Shown here one piece after another: positions 37,754 to 46,213 of a stretch of DNA of 64,000 nucleotides; the stretch's first letter is position 1; each line of letters starts with the position of its first letter. The notes below the pieces were generated by a model. It searched no databases. It saw nothing but the letters and a program-made list of their open reading frames with translations, and was not told the DNA's origin. The translations under genes and the position numbers were made by a program. This DNA is from Actinomycetota bacterium (GTDB taxonomy: Bacteria; Actinomycetota; Acidimicrobiia; Acidimicrobiales; Palsa-688), in the NCBI GenBank assembly GCA_021323695.1, contig JAJPKN010000014.1, forward strand, positions 31,126 to 95,125, read 5' to 3'.

Positions 37754-38670
37754 GCTGGTACCACGCCGTGTTTGCCCCCGGGCTGTTCGCCAACCCCGCG
37801 GTCCAGCAGGCGGCGCTCGTCGCAGTGGTGGTGGCGGCGGTGTGCGGGCCGGTGGGCACCTTCACGGTGGTGCGGTCCCAGTCGTTCGCCGGCCACGCCC
37901 TGGCCGATGTCACCTCCACCGGCGGTTCGGCCGCCCTGCTGCTCGGCCTCAGCCCCTTGCTCGGCTTTGTGGCCTTCGGCCTGGGCGCCGCCGGCGCCAT
38001 GGAGGTGGCCGGGACGCACCGCCGCCAGGGCCGCGACCTGGCGACCGGCATAGTCCTGGGGGCCGCCCTTGGCCTGTCTGCCCTCCTGCTGTACCTGACC
38101 ACGACCTCCCAGAGCAGCTCGGGCGCAGTTGTAAGCGTCCTTTTTGGCTCGATCTTCGCCGTCAGCCGCCCGACGGTCGAGCTCGCGGCCGGGGTCGGGG
38201 CGGCCGCGCTGGCCTTGGTCGGCTTGTCCTACCGCCCGTTGTTGCTGAGCTCGGTCAACCCTGACCTGGCCGCGGCCCAGGGCACCCCCGTCCGTTGGGT
38301 AGGAGCGGCCTACATGGCTGCCCTCGCCTTGGCCGTCGCCCTCTCGGCCCTGACGATCGGGGCCATCTTGAGCACCGCCCTGCTCATCGGCCCCGCGGCG
38401 GCCGCCTTACAAGTCACCCGGAGCCCCGGCCGGGCGATGGTGGCGGCCTCGGCTACGGCCCTGACCTCGTCTTGGGTGGCGATCGTCCTCGCTTACGACA
38501 GCTACGACTGGCCCCCTTCCCACCAGGGCTGGCCGGTCAGCTTCTTCGTGGTCGGGCTGGTGCTGGCCGCCTACCTGTTGGCCCGGTGGCTGGCGGGCAG
38601 GCGCCTACGAGCGCCCCGGGCCGCGAGGGCGCTGGCCGGTGGGCGGGGTGCGGGCCTAGGGGGGCGCTGA
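37750..38670 (+). CDS. znuB: Zinc ABC transporter permease (first)
   Basis: A 306-residue ABC-3 family permease with about 8-9 membrane helices. The conserved VVRSQSFAGHALADVTSTGG cytoplasmic segment, which contacts the ATPase, is at about 43-62. GTG 37750 is chosen because it overlaps the znuC stop. The next permease starts on the last base of its stop (TGATG). It is clearly different from the following permease, so a heterodimeric membrane part is likely. Confidence 0.88.
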   Translation: MSWYHAVFAPGLFANPAVQQAALVAVVVAAVCGPVGTFTVVRSQSFAGHALADVTSTGGSAALLLGLSPLLGFVAFGLGAAGAMEVAGTHRRQGRDLATGIVLGAALGLSALLLYLTTTSQSSSGAVVSVLFGSIFAVSRPTVELAAGVGAAALALVGLSYRPLLLSSVNPDLAAAQGTPVRWVGAAYMAALALAVALSALTIGAILSTALLIGPAAAALQVTRSPGRAMVAASATALTSSWVAIVLAYDSYDWPPSHQGWPVSFFVVGLVLAAYLLARWLAGRRLRAPRAARALAGGRGAGLGGR

Positions 38671-39503
38671 TGTTCTCGGGGTTCATGGTCAACACCTGGG
38701 CCGAGGCCAGCGTGATGGCCCTGGTAGCGGGCGTGGTGGGCTTCTTCGTGGTCCTGCGGGGGGCCGCCTTCGCTGCCCACGCCATCCCCCAGGGTGCCTT
38801 CACCGGCGCCGCAGGAGCGGCTCTCGTAGGGGTCAACCCCCTCGTCGGCGCAGGGGTGTTCGCCTTCCTCGGTGTTGGCGCGCTCGCCCGCTGGAGCCGG
38901 CATGGCCGCCGTGACGTGGTGACTGCCCTGGTGCTGGTGAGCCTGTTGGGGGTAGGTGCGCTCTTTTTGGGCTTGAGCACCAACTACAGCCAGCAGGCCT
39001 TCTCGCTGTTGTTCGGGTCGCCTCTGGCCGTGAGCTCCTCCGAACTGGTGCCCACGGCCGCGTTGGCGGCATTTTGCCTGGCCCTGGTCGTCGTCCTGTA
39101 CCGGCCTTTGTTGCTCAGTTCCCTGGCCCCGGAACTGGCTGCCGCCGCCTCACGGCACCCGGGACGAGCCGAGCTGGGGTTCCTGGTGGCCGTGGGCGCG
39201 TCGACCACCATGGCCCTGCCGGTGGTGGGTGCGCTGCTGGTGTTCAGCCTCATGATCGGGCCACCCGCCGCTGCCCGCCACTTTGCCGACCGGCCGCTGG
39301 TCGCGCTCGGCCTGTCCGGGGGCCTGGCCCTGGTCACGGTGTGGGTGGCGGTCTGGGCCGCCTTCGAGTCCAACTGGCCGGTTGGCTTTTTCGTCGGGTC
39401 GTTCGCTGCGTGCTGGTACATCGCCGGACGCGCCTGGGCCAGCCTCCGCCGGGCCCAGCTAGGCGGGCACCGTAGGCAGGGCAGGGTAGGGTTGCCGTGG
39501 TGA
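38670..39503 (+). CDS. Zinc ABC transporter permease (second)
   Basis: A 277-residue ABC-3 family permease, predicted 7-8 helices. The ATPase-contact segment reads VLRGAAFAAHAIPQGAFTGA, and a later stretch GALLVFSLMIGPPAAARH is also family-typical. It is adjacent to but divergent from the first permease. Two different permeases in one operon point to a heterodimeric channel, as in some mntCD/troCD-type systems. The next gene starts within its last codons. Confidence 0.86.
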   Translation: MFSGFMVNTWAEASVMALVAGVVGFFVVLRGAAFAAHAIPQGAFTGAAGAALVGVNPLVGAGVFAFLGVGALARWSRHGRRDVVTALVLVSLLGVGALFLGLSTNYSQQAFSLLFGSPLAVSSSELVPTAALAAFCLALVVVLYRPLLLSSLAPELAAAASRHPGRAELGFLVAVGASTTMALPVVGALLVFSLMIGPPAAARHFADRPLVALGLSGGLALVTVWVAVWAAFESNWPVGFFVGSFAACWYIAGRAWASLRRAQLGGHRRQGRVGLPW

Positions 39504-40018
39504 GCGAGGCTTTGCACGGCTGGGTCGAGCAAAGGCTCCGCCAGGCCTGCCAGCGCTACACCCGGGGGCGGCGCAACCTGGTCGAGCTGCTGGCCAAGGC
39601 AGGGCACCCGGTGAGCATCGGCGACATCGCCGCGCTGGCGCCCCAGCTGCCCCGCAGCTCCGCCTACCGTCACCTGGTGGACCTGCAGCAGGCCGGGGTT
39701 GTCCGGCGCGTGAGCACCAACGACGAGTTCTCCCGCTTCGAGCTGGCCGAGGACCTGACCGAGCACCACCACCACCACCTGCTCTGCACGCGCTGCGGGC
39801 GGGTCATCGACGTAACCCCCACGCCGGAGTTCGAGCACGCCATGAAGAAGTACCTGGCCGGGCTGGCTCGTTCCAACGGCTTCGCGGCGGACGACCACCG
39901 CCTGGACGTCCTTGGCGCCTGTGCCGCCTGCCAGCTGGCCGGTCTCGGGGAGCTGGGCAGACGGGAGACGGGCGGACGGGAGACGGGCGGACGGGAGACG
40001 GGCAACGGTGCCGCCTGA
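39500..40018 (+). CDS. zur: Fur-family regulator, probable Zur
   Basis: A 172-residue zinc-responsive repressor. The N-terminal winged helix has TRGRRNLVELLAKAGHPVSI and LPRSSAYRHLVDLQQAGVV. The dimerisation part has the HHHHHLLCTRCGRV zinc site and a second pair CAAC near 145-148, so both CxxC structural-zinc motifs are present. The C terminus carries three GRETG repeats encoded by a 15-bp tandem repeat. GTG 39500 overlaps the stop of the second permease; GTG 39497 is an alternative. Its position last in a zinc uptake operon with a palindrome at the promoter implies autoregulation. Confidence 0.87.
   Translation: MSEALHGWVEQRLRQACQRYTRGRRNLVELLAKAGHPVSIGDIAALAPQLPRSSAYRHLVDLQQAGVVRRVSTNDEFSRFELAEDLTEHHHHHLLCTRCGRVIDVTPTPEFEHAMKKYLAGLARSNGFAADDHRLDVLGACAACQLAGLGELGRRETGGRETGGRETGNGAA
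39961..40005 (+). repeat. Three 15-bp tandem repeats in the zur 3' end
   Basis: ACGGGAGACGGGCGG occurs at 39961-39975 and 39976-39990; a third copy with two changed end bases is at 39991-40005. The length is a multiple of three, so copy-number change would add or remove GRETG units without breaking the frame. Confidence 0.85.
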
Positions 40019-40625
40019 GCGGTCGCTCGCCCTGGCGGGCAGGGACGAGCCGGCCCGAGGCCACGACCCCCGGGTCGACCGGCCCACCCCGTCGGACCGC
40101 CGCCGGGCCTGGTTGTGGTTGTTGGTGCTGGGCTTTTCGCCCTTGTGCATCGGCGTGGCGGTCTGGGCCGCGCTGGACCTGAACGCCGCCTACCCTACGG
40201 TCGCGCCGCCCGTCCCCCCCGGCTGGCAGGCGGTCAAAGGCATTTACGCCAGCTTCTCCGTGCCCGGGCCATGGTCGTTGCAGAGCGCGCTGTCTGATGA
40301 GGTGGGCGACATCTGTTACACGGGCCGGGGCGGAGGGGCGGGTGAATCAGTCACCGCCAGCGCCCGGCCGCCCTCAGGGCAGGCCCCCCTGCCCAAGATA
40401 GTCGGGGTCTTCCTCCAGGAGCCCTACCGGGTCACCTCGTTGGGCCCCTACCGGCTGGCCAACGCGGCGGTGGCCTGGCGCTACCGGCTCCGGCTCCGGG
40501 ACGGTACCGGGGCCATCGCGTTGCACGCCTGGGCCCGCGCTACCCAGACCGACGTGTGGCTGGTCGCTTGGCCGTCTGGCCCCACGGCTCTAAGAGTGCT
40601 CCAGACCCTCACCTTGGCCAGCTGA
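40008..40625 (+). CDS. Single-pass membrane protein of unknown function
   Basis: A 205-residue protein starting at GTG 40008 inside the end of zur (11-base overlap), so probably the last gene of the zinc operon. An Arg/Pro-rich cytoplasmic start is followed by one membrane helix (about 44-66, AWLWLLVLGFSPLCIGVAVW) and an extracytoplasmic domain of about 135 residues with SFSVPGPWSLQSAL and a single pair of distant Cys residues. No family is recognised. A link with zinc uptake is suggested only by position. Confidence 0.6.
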   Translation: MPPERSLALAGRDEPARGHDPRVDRPTPSDRRRAWLWLLVLGFSPLCIGVAVWAALDLNAAYPTVAPPVPPGWQAVKGIYASFSVPGPWSLQSALSDEVGDICYTGRGGGAGESVTASARPPSGQAPLPKIVGVFLQEPYRVTSLGPYRLANAAVAWRYRLRLRDGTGAIALHAWARATQTDVWLVAWPSGPTALRVLQTLTLAS

Positions 40626-40683
40626 CCAACCTGCCAAGCGCTCGACCTGCCGTGAGCCCGGGCCGAGGGCCGCCGGCTCGCGC

Positions 40684-41370
40684 TCAGCGGTTGTGGGCCA
40701 GGGCCCTTCCCGCCGACGCCAGCAGGGCCTGGAGGAGGACCAGGCCGTCGGAGGAGCCCAGCAGCTCGCTGCTGGCCCGCTCAGGGTGGGGCATGAGGCC
40801 CACCACGTTGCCCGCCTCGTTGCAGATGCCGGCGATGGCCGCATCCGAACCGTTGGGGTTGTCGACGTAACGCAGTACCACCCGGCTCTGCGCCTCCAGT
40901 TCGGCCAGCACGGAGGGGTCGGCGGTGTAGTTGCCCTCGAAGTGGTTGATGGGCAGGCGCAGGCGGCGCCCCACCTCCACCCCGGCGGTGAGCACCGAGC
41001 GGTCGCTGGCCACCTCTACTTCGGTCATCTGGCACAGGAAGCTGAGGCCCCGGTTCTTCTGGAGCGCACCCGGCAGCAGGTGGGCCTCGGTCAAGACCTG
41101 GAAGCCGTTGCAGATCCCGACCACCGGGCCGCCGGCCGCGGCGAAGTCCTGGACGGCGGCCATCACCGGGGAAAAACGAGCGATGGCCCCTGGGCGCAGG
41201 TAGTCCCCGTGGGCAAAGCCTCCGGGCAGGACCAGCGCGTCCATTGCCGCGACCGACGTGGCGGTATGCCAGACAAGTTCGGCCTGCGCGCCAAGGCCCT
41301 CCAGGGCCTCGGCCACGTCGTGCTCGCAGTTGGTACCGGGGAAGACGACCACCCCGACCCTGGCTGCCAC
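40684..41370 (-). CDS. purQ: Phosphoribosylformylglycinamidine synthase, glutaminase subunit
   Basis: PurQ supplies ammonia from glutamine for the fourth step of purine synthesis, in complex with PurS and PurL. The 228-residue class I amidotransferase shows VVVFPGTNCEHDVAEAL, the VLPGGFAHGDYLRPGA loop, the nucleophile in GICNGFQVLTEA and the C-terminal catalytic His/Glu in MPHPERASS. It follows purS with a one-base gap; purL is not in the window. Confidence 0.95.
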   Translation of the reverse strand: MAARVGVVVFPGTNCEHDVAEALEGLGAQAELVWHTATSVAAMDALVLPGGFAHGDYLRPGAIARFSPVMAAVQDFAAAGGPVVGICNGFQVLTEAHLLPGALQKNRGLSFLCQMTEVEVASDRSVLTAGVEVGRRLRLPINHFEGNYTADPSVLAELEAQSRVVLRYVDNPNGSDAAIAGICNEAGNVVGLMPHPERASSELLGSSDGLVLLQALLASAGRALAHNR

Positions 41371-41371
41371 C

Positions 41372-41644
41372 TCAGGCGACCTCCCCGAGGGGCTCCAGGC
41401 TGACGGCCGAGACCTCGATGACGGGGTTGGCCAGCAGCCGGGCGCATATTTCCTCCACCAGGCGCCGCGCCGCGCTGGCGTCGGGAGCGTCGACCTGGAG
41501 GCGGAAGGCCTTGCCCGCTCGCACCTTGCTCACCCCGTTGAACCCTAAGGCCCCCAGGGCGTGCTCGATGGTGGCGCCCTGGGGGTCGGCGACGCCCGGC
41601 CTCAGCTGGACCTCGACCAGCGCTTCGTAGCCGGCCACGCTCAT
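41372..41644 (-). CDS. purS: Phosphoribosylformylglycinamidine synthase subunit PurS
   Basis: A 90-residue PurS that bridges PurQ and PurL and helps channel ammonia. VEVQLRPGVADPQGATIEHA and the FNGVSKVRAGKAFRLQVD stretch are typical, as is the length. It overlaps purC by four bases (ATGA) and precedes purQ, so purC-purS-purQ form one transcription unit. Confidence 0.93.
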   Translation of the reverse strand: MSVAGYEALVEVQLRPGVADPQGATIEHALGALGFNGVSKVRAGKAFRLQVDAPDASAARRLVEEICARLLANPVIEVSAVSLEPLGEVA

Positions 41645-42531
41645 TGCCCCCTGCCGGCGCCGGGCCAGTCGGCGAAGCTGAGCCCGGTGAGCCGTTCGTA
41701 GGCTTCGATGTAGCGGGCCCGGGTGGCCGCCACCACTTCGGCGGGCAGAGGCGGCGGTGGCGGGGACTTGTCCCAGCCGGTGGCCTCCAGCCAGTCCCGC
41801 AGAGGCTGCTTGTCGAAAGATGGGGGCGAGCTGCCTGGGCTCCAGGCGCTCACCGGCCAGAACCGCGACGAATCTGGTGTCAGGACCTCGTCACAGATGG
41901 CCAGCTCGCCGTCCACCAGGCCGAGCTCGAACTTGGTGTCGGCGATGATTATGCCCCGCTGGCGCGCCCGTTCGGCTCCCCTGCGGTAGGCCTCCAAGGA
42001 GATCTCCCGGGCCGCGGCCGCCATCTTGTCACCCACCAGGGCGGCCGCCTCGTCGTAGGAGATGTTCTGGTCGTGGCCGCTGGTGGCCTTGGTCGAGGGG
42101 GTGAAGACGGGCTCGGGCAGCTGGTCGGACTGCCGCAGCCCGGCGGGCAGGCGCTGGCCGTGCATGGTGCCCGAGCGGGAGTACTCGGCCCACGCCGACC
42201 CCGACAGGTAGCCCCGTACTATGCACTCCAGGGGCAGCATCTCCGCCCGGCGCACGACCACCGAGCGGCCCTCGGCGTAGGCGGGGTCGACCCCGACGGC
42301 CCGCAGTTCGTCCTCCCCGGGCAGGTCGGTGCCCACCAGGTGAGAGGGTGCCACATCGGCCAACTGCTGGGACCAAAACACGCTGAGGGCGGTCAGCACC
42401 CGGCCCTTGTCCGCGATGGGCTCGGCCATCACCACGTCGAAGGCCGATATGCGGTCGGAGGTGACGAGCAGCAGCCTGGAGGCGTCCAGCTCGTAGATGT
42501 CCCGGACCTTGCCCGAGTAGAGGTGCCTCAT
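41641..42531 (-). CDS. purC: Phosphoribosylaminoimidazole-succinocarboxamide synthase (SAICAR synthetase)
   Basis: Joins aspartate to CAIR in step seven of purine synthesis. The 296-residue protein begins MRHLYSGKVRDIYELD and contains the ATP-grasp-like segments TSDRISAFDVVM, ECIVRGYLSGSAW, STKATSGHDQNISYDEA and IIADTKFELG. ATG 42531 is preceded by GAGGG. It lies 12 bases after the stop of the polyol dehydrogenase gene on the same strand. Confidence 0.96.
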   Translation of the reverse strand: MRHLYSGKVRDIYELDASRLLLVTSDRISAFDVVMAEPIADKGRVLTALSVFWSQQLADVAPSHLVGTDLPGEDELRAVGVDPAYAEGRSVVVRRAEMLPLECIVRGYLSGSAWAEYSRSGTMHGQRLPAGLRQSDQLPEPVFTPSTKATSGHDQNISYDEAAALVGDKMAAAAREISLEAYRRGAERARQRGIIIADTKFELGLVDGELAICDEVLTPDSSRFWPVSAWSPGSSPPSFDKQPLRDWLEATGWDKSPPPPPLPAEVVAATRARYIEAYERLTGLSFADWPGAGRGQ

Positions 42532-42542
42532 GGCCCTCAAGC

Positions 42543-44084
42543 CTAATGGGCACCGTTGGCAGCCAGGGCCGCCACCGTGGCCGCTGCCCCGTGGCTGGCG
42601 AGGTCGGCCAGGGCTTCGGCCAGGGCTTGCCTGAACCGCTCGTCTTCGGCCAGGTCCGCGCCAAAGACCTGCCTCAGTTGCAGGGCCTGGCTGACCACGG
42701 CGGCCGGCTCGGTGGCCTGGGCCGTGGCCTGGCTGAGGGCTGCCCGCAGGGGGTCGCTGACCTCGAGGTCCCGGCCGAGGTCGTCCTGGCCCGCCCAAAT
42801 GGCGCGCAGCCAAGCAGCAATGGCCAGGACCGCCACCCGGGGGAGGGCACCGGCGGCCAGGCGGTCCCGCACCGTGCCTAGCAGCCGCTGCGGTAGCTTC
42901 TGGGAGCCGTCCATGGCGACCTGCAGGCAGCGGTAGGGCAATGCCCGGTTGGCGAAGCGGGCCAGGACCGTTTCCCGGTAGCGGGCGAAGTCGGTGCCGG
43001 GGGGCAGGGCCAGGGTGGGCCGGACCTCGTCGTCGAGCAGGGAGCGGGCCAGGGCCTCGAAGCCCGGCATGTCCAACGCGTCCGCTATGGTCTCGCAACC
43101 AGCCAGGGCGCCCAGGTGGGCGAGGGTGGAGTGGGTGCCGTTGAGCGCCCGTAGCTTCAAGGTCTCGAACGGGCGCACGTCGGCGACTATCTGGGCCCCG
43201 GCCTGCTCCCAGGCCGGCCGGCCGGCGGCGAAGATGTCCTCGATGACCCACTGGCTGAACGGCTCCGTCACGACCGGTGCCTCGTCCCAAAGGCCGATGA
43301 GCCGGGCCACCTCGTCCCGCCGCTCAGGGGTGGTCGCCGGCACGATCCGGTCCACCATGGTGGCCGGGAAGCGGACGTTGGCCGCCACCCAGTCGGCCAG
43401 GCCAGCGTCGAAGCGGCCCGAGGGCCAGGAGATGAACTGTCCCACGAGGGACTTGAGCAAGGGGCCGTTGCCGGTGAGGTTGTCGCAGGGCACCACGGTC
43501 AGCGGCCCGGAGCCCGCCCGCCGCCTGGCTTCCATCCCGCGGGCCAGCTGGCCGACGACGGTCTGGGGCGGCCGGCCGGCCGCGTCGGCGGCCAGTTCCG
43601 GGTCGGCCGCCGGCAGCTCGCCGGTGGCCAGGTTGTGGCGGTAGCCCTTCTCGGTCACAGTCAGGGTCACCACCTGGACCGCCGGGTCAGCCATCAGCGC
43701 CAGCAGCTCTGGCCCGCTGGACCGAGCGAACAGCGCCCGGCGCAGCGAGGCGACCACTCGTACCTGGTTGCCGTCCCCCGGCCCCCCGGCCCCTCCGAGG
43801 TCACCTGTCCCTGGGGTGCCCCCGGCCACCAGGACCGAGTACAGGCCGTCCTGAGCGGACAGGGCGTCGGCGGCGGCGGGGCTGCGCTGGCTCACCCCGC
43901 AGATGCCCCAACGCCGGTCCCCGGTGGCGTGGGCAGCGACTTCGGTGTAGACAGCCTGGTGGGCACGGTGGAAGGCCCCCAGGCCCAGGTGGACGATACC
44001 GACCGAAAGGGCCCGAGGGTCGACCAGTGGGCGGGCAGCCCCGGGCAGGCGGTCGTAGGTGGCCAGGCTCAGCCTCTGTTGCAC
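42543..44084 (-). CDS. Polyol dehydrogenase (mannitol dehydrogenase / fructuronate reductase family)
   Basis: A 513-residue long-chain NAD-dependent dehydrogenase of the MtlD/UxuB/DalD family, interconverting sugar alcohols or hexonates and ketoses. It has the N-terminal VGIVHLGLGAFHRAHQAVYTE nucleotide-binding start, TVTEKGY, the VPCDNLTGNG segment with NVRFPATMVDRIVPATT, and the catalytic KLRALNGTHSTLAHLG (Lys, Asn and His of the family signature). Mannitol, arabinitol or fructuronate could be the substrate. It lies upstream of purC in the same direction and possibly shares its transcript. Confidence 0.88.
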   Translation of the reverse strand: MQQRLSLATYDRLPGAARPLVDPRALSVGIVHLGLGAFHRAHQAVYTEVAAHATGDRRWGICGVSQRSPAAADALSAQDGLYSVLVAGGTPGTGDLGGAGGPGDGNQVRVVASLRRALFARSSGPELLALMADPAVQVVTLTVTEKGYRHNLATGELPAADPELAADAAGRPPQTVVGQLARGMEARRRAGSGPLTVVPCDNLTGNGPLLKSLVGQFISWPSGRFDAGLADWVAANVRFPATMVDRIVPATTPERRDEVARLIGLWDEAPVVTEPFSQWVIEDIFAAGRPAWEQAGAQIVADVRPFETLKLRALNGTHSTLAHLGALAGCETIADALDMPGFEALARSLLDDEVRPTLALPPGTDFARYRETVLARFANRALPYRCLQVAMDGSQKLPQRLLGTVRDRLAAGALPRVAVLAIAAWLRAIWAGQDDLGRDLEVSDPLRAALSQATAQATEPAAVVSQALQLRQVFGADLAEDERFRQALAEALADLASHGAAATVAALAANGAH

Positions 44085-44123
44085 CGCTGCCCCCTTTCCC
44101 TGGGCTGGTCTTGCCCACCTGCG

Positions 44124-44140
44124 CCTAAGCTCACCTTAGG
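44124..44140. promoter_or_regulatory. Inverted repeat between divergent polyol dehydrogenase and small membrane gene
   Basis: CCTAAG (44124-44129) and CTTAGG (44135-44140) are perfect 6-bp arms with a five-base spacer. The right arm runs into the GTG of the plus-strand gene and the left arm is 40 bases upstream of the dehydrogenase start. It superficially recalls an iron-dependent (IdeR/DtxR) box but matches that consensus only partly. Confidence 0.35.
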
Positions 44141-44439
44141 TGCCTCCCAACTACCGCCAGCAACGCGGAGAACCCCCGGCTGGTCGAGAGCGGCGCGCCC
44201 TGGCTTGGGTGGCGGCGGCGTTGGTGCTGGCCGGCCTGGGCCTGGGGAGCTGGGAGCTGGCCGGGCCCGGCGGCAGCGAGCGTGGCTGCGTGAGCGTCGT
44301 GGTGCCCAGCTCGACCGGTGGGGCGCGGCTGGGCTATTGCGGGCAGCAGGCCAGGGCTTGGTGCGCAAGGAGCCGCGGAGGCACCTCCGAGCTGGCCCGG
44401 CTGGTGCAGGCGGCCTGCCGGCGGGCAGGCCTGGGCTGA
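44140..44439 (+). CDS. Small single-pass membrane protein
   Basis: A 99-residue protein from GTG 44140. A basic N terminus ([16 protein letters not shown]) leads into one hydrophobic helix (about 20-40). A short extracytoplasmic part follows with four cysteines (in ERGCVSV, GYCGQ, AWCAR and QAACRR), which suggests two disulphides. No family is recognised and there is no clear ribosome binding site, so it could be a chance frame. Composition and topology favour a real gene. Confidence 0.45.
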   Translation: MPPNYRQQRGEPPAGRERRALAWVAAALVLAGLGLGSWELAGPGGSERGCVSVVVPSSTGGARLGYCGQQARAWCARSRGGTSELARLVQAACRRAGLG

Positions 44440-44529
44440 GCGCGCTCACCCTGTCGAAGACGGCACCCGCTCGAAGACGGCAGCCGGTCAAGGGCGGCAC
44501 TGGGCTGAGCGGGCACCCGGGCCCAGCCC

Positions 44530-44982
44530 CTACTTGGGCGCCTGCCAGCGGGACCGGTACGCGGCCAGGCGGTTGGCCACTTCTGGGTCGTGCACGCCCA
44601 GGATCTCGGCGGCCAGCAGGGCGGCGTTGGCGGCCCCGTCGATGGCCACGGTGGCCACCGGCATGCCCTTGGGCATCTGTACGGTGGCGTAGAGGGCGTC
44701 CACCCCGTTGAGGGCCCCGCCGGACAGGGGCACCCCGATCACCGGCAGGGTGGTGCGGGCGGCGACGGCGCCGGCCAGGTGGGCGGCCATGCCCGCCCCG
44801 CAGATGATGGCCCCGTAGCCGGCGTCCCTGGCACCGGCGGCGAACCCGGCCACCAGGTCGGGGGACCGATGGGCGGAGAGCACCTCTTCGTCAGCCTCTA
44901 TGCCCAGCTCGGCCAGCACCTCGAGCGCCGCCGCCATCTTCGGCCGGTCGCTCGTGGAACCCATCAGGACCGCGACCTTCAT
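44530..44982 (-). CDS. purE: N5-carboxyaminoimidazole ribonucleotide mutase
   Basis: PurE rearranges N5-CAIR to CAIR in purine synthesis. The 150-residue protein has [19 protein letters not shown] with the active-site Asp, the [10 protein letters not shown] histidine loop, [14 protein letters not shown] and [15 protein letters not shown]. The ATG overlaps the purD stop by four bases (ATGA). No purK is seen in the window. Confidence 0.95.
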   Translation of the reverse strand: MKVAVLMGSTSDRPKMAAALEVLAELGIEADEEVLSAHRSPDLVAGFAAGARDAGYGAIICGAGMAAHLAGAVAARTTLPVIGVPLSGGALNGVDALYATVQMPKGMPVATVAIDGAANAALLAAEILGVHDPEVANRLAAYRSRWQAPK

Positions 44983-46202
44983 ACCAGCTCCGCTATGTCG
45001 TTGCGGCGCACCATGCCGGGCCATGACAGCAGGTCGGCAGCCTGGTACGCAAGCCGGCGAGCCTCTGCGATGTCCCGCCCCAGTGCCGTCACGCCGAGCA
45101 CCCGTCCGCCCGCGGTCACCAGCTGCCCGTCCCGCTCGGCCACCCCGGCAGCAAAGATCTGGGCCCCCGGCAGCGAGCTCGCCTCCTCCAGGCCCTCTAT
45201 GGGGCTGCCGGTCTCCGGGTGGTGGGGGTAGCCGGGAGCGGCCAGGACCACGCACACGGCTGCCTGCGGGGAAAAGCGGGGGGCGTCCCGGTCCGACAGT
45301 TCCCCTCTGGCTGCGGCCAGCAGCACCTCGGCCACGTCCCCGTCCCAGCGGGGCAGGACTACCTGGGCCTCGGGGTCGCCGAAGCGGACGTTGAACTCCA
45401 GCACCTTGGGGCCGTCTTCGGTGAGCATCAGCCCGGCGTAAAGCACCCCCCGGTAGTCGACCCCTCTTTTGCGCAGGGCGTGCAGGGTGGGCAGCACCGC
45501 CCGTTCCATCACGTCGCCCACCAACGCATCGGTGGCGACCGGGACGGGCGAGAACGCCCCCATCCCACCCGTGTTGGGCCCGGTCCCCCCGTCGCCCAGC
45601 CGCTTGTAGTCCTGGGCGGCTGCCAGCGGGTAGGCCCGGTGGCCGTCGCAGATGGCCATCACGGAAAGTTCCTGGCCGCTCAGGCCTTCTTCTACCACCA
45701 CCCGTCGCCCCGCACCGCCAAAGGCCCGGCCGGACAGCTTCTCTCGGACGTCGCGCGCCGCCTCGTCGGGGTCAGAGGTGACGAGCACGCCCTTGCCCGA
45801 AGCCAGGCCGTCGGTCTTTACCACCCAGGGGCCGGGCAGCGTGCGCAGGTACCGCAGCGCCGCTTGGGGGTCGTCGAAGGACTGGGAGCGGGCGGTCGGC
45901 ACCCTGGCCGCAAAGAGCAGCTCTTTCATCCAGGCCTTGGAACCTTCCAGGCGCGCCCCGTCCGCCCCGGGCCCGAGCACCAGCCCGCCTTTGGCCCGCA
46001 CCCGGTCGGCCAGCCCGTCCACCAGGGGCGCTTCTGGGCCTATGACCCACAGGTCGGCCTCGATGGCCTCGGGCGGGGCGTCGGCCCGGGCCAAGGCCCG
46101 CATCCCCGGGTTGCCCGGTGCTACCACGACCTCGGCGGTCTGCGAGAGGGAGAGGGCCAGGGCGTGCTCCCGCCCGCCGCTGCCCACGACGCAGACCCTC
46201 AT
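44979..46202 (-). CDS. purD: Phosphoribosylamine-glycine ligase
   Basis: GAR synthetase, step two of purine synthesis, 407 residues. It begins MRVCVVGSGGREHALALSL and has the ATP-grasp segments PWVVKTDGLASGKGVLV, VVVEEGLSGQELSVMA, PNTGGMGAFSPVP and LEFNVRFGDPEAQVV. The start at 46202 fits the family N terminus. An ATG five codons upstream (46217) overlaps the purA stop (ATGA) and may be the one used. It lies between purA and purE in one minus-strand operon. Confidence 0.95.
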   Translation of the reverse strand: MRVCVVGSGGREHALALSLSQTAEVVVAPGNPGMRALARADAPPEAIEADLWVIGPEAPLVDGLADRVRAKGGLVLGPGADGARLEGSKAWMKELLFAARVPTARSQSFDDPQAALRYLRTLPGPWVVKTDGLASGKGVLVTSDPDEAARDVREKLSGRAFGGAGRRVVVEEGLSGQELSVMAICDGHRAYPLAAAQDYKRLGDGGTGPNTGGMGAFSPVPVATDALVGDVMERAVLPTLHALRKRGVDYRGVLYAGLMLTEDGPKVLEFNVRFGDPEAQVVLPRWDGDVAEVLLAAARGELSDRDAPRFSPQAAVCVVLAAPGYPHHPETGSPIEGLEEASSLPGAQIFAAGVAERDGQLVTAGGRVLGVTALGRDIAEARRLAYQAADLLSWPGMVRRNDIAELV

Positions 46203-46213
46203 GGCCCGGGCCC

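Noticed and set aside
41641..43290. Upstream extension of the purC frame to 549 codons
   Set aside because: The SAICAR synthetase family start MRHLYSGKVRDIYE lies at 42531; the extension overlaps the polyol dehydrogenase and is low-complexity.
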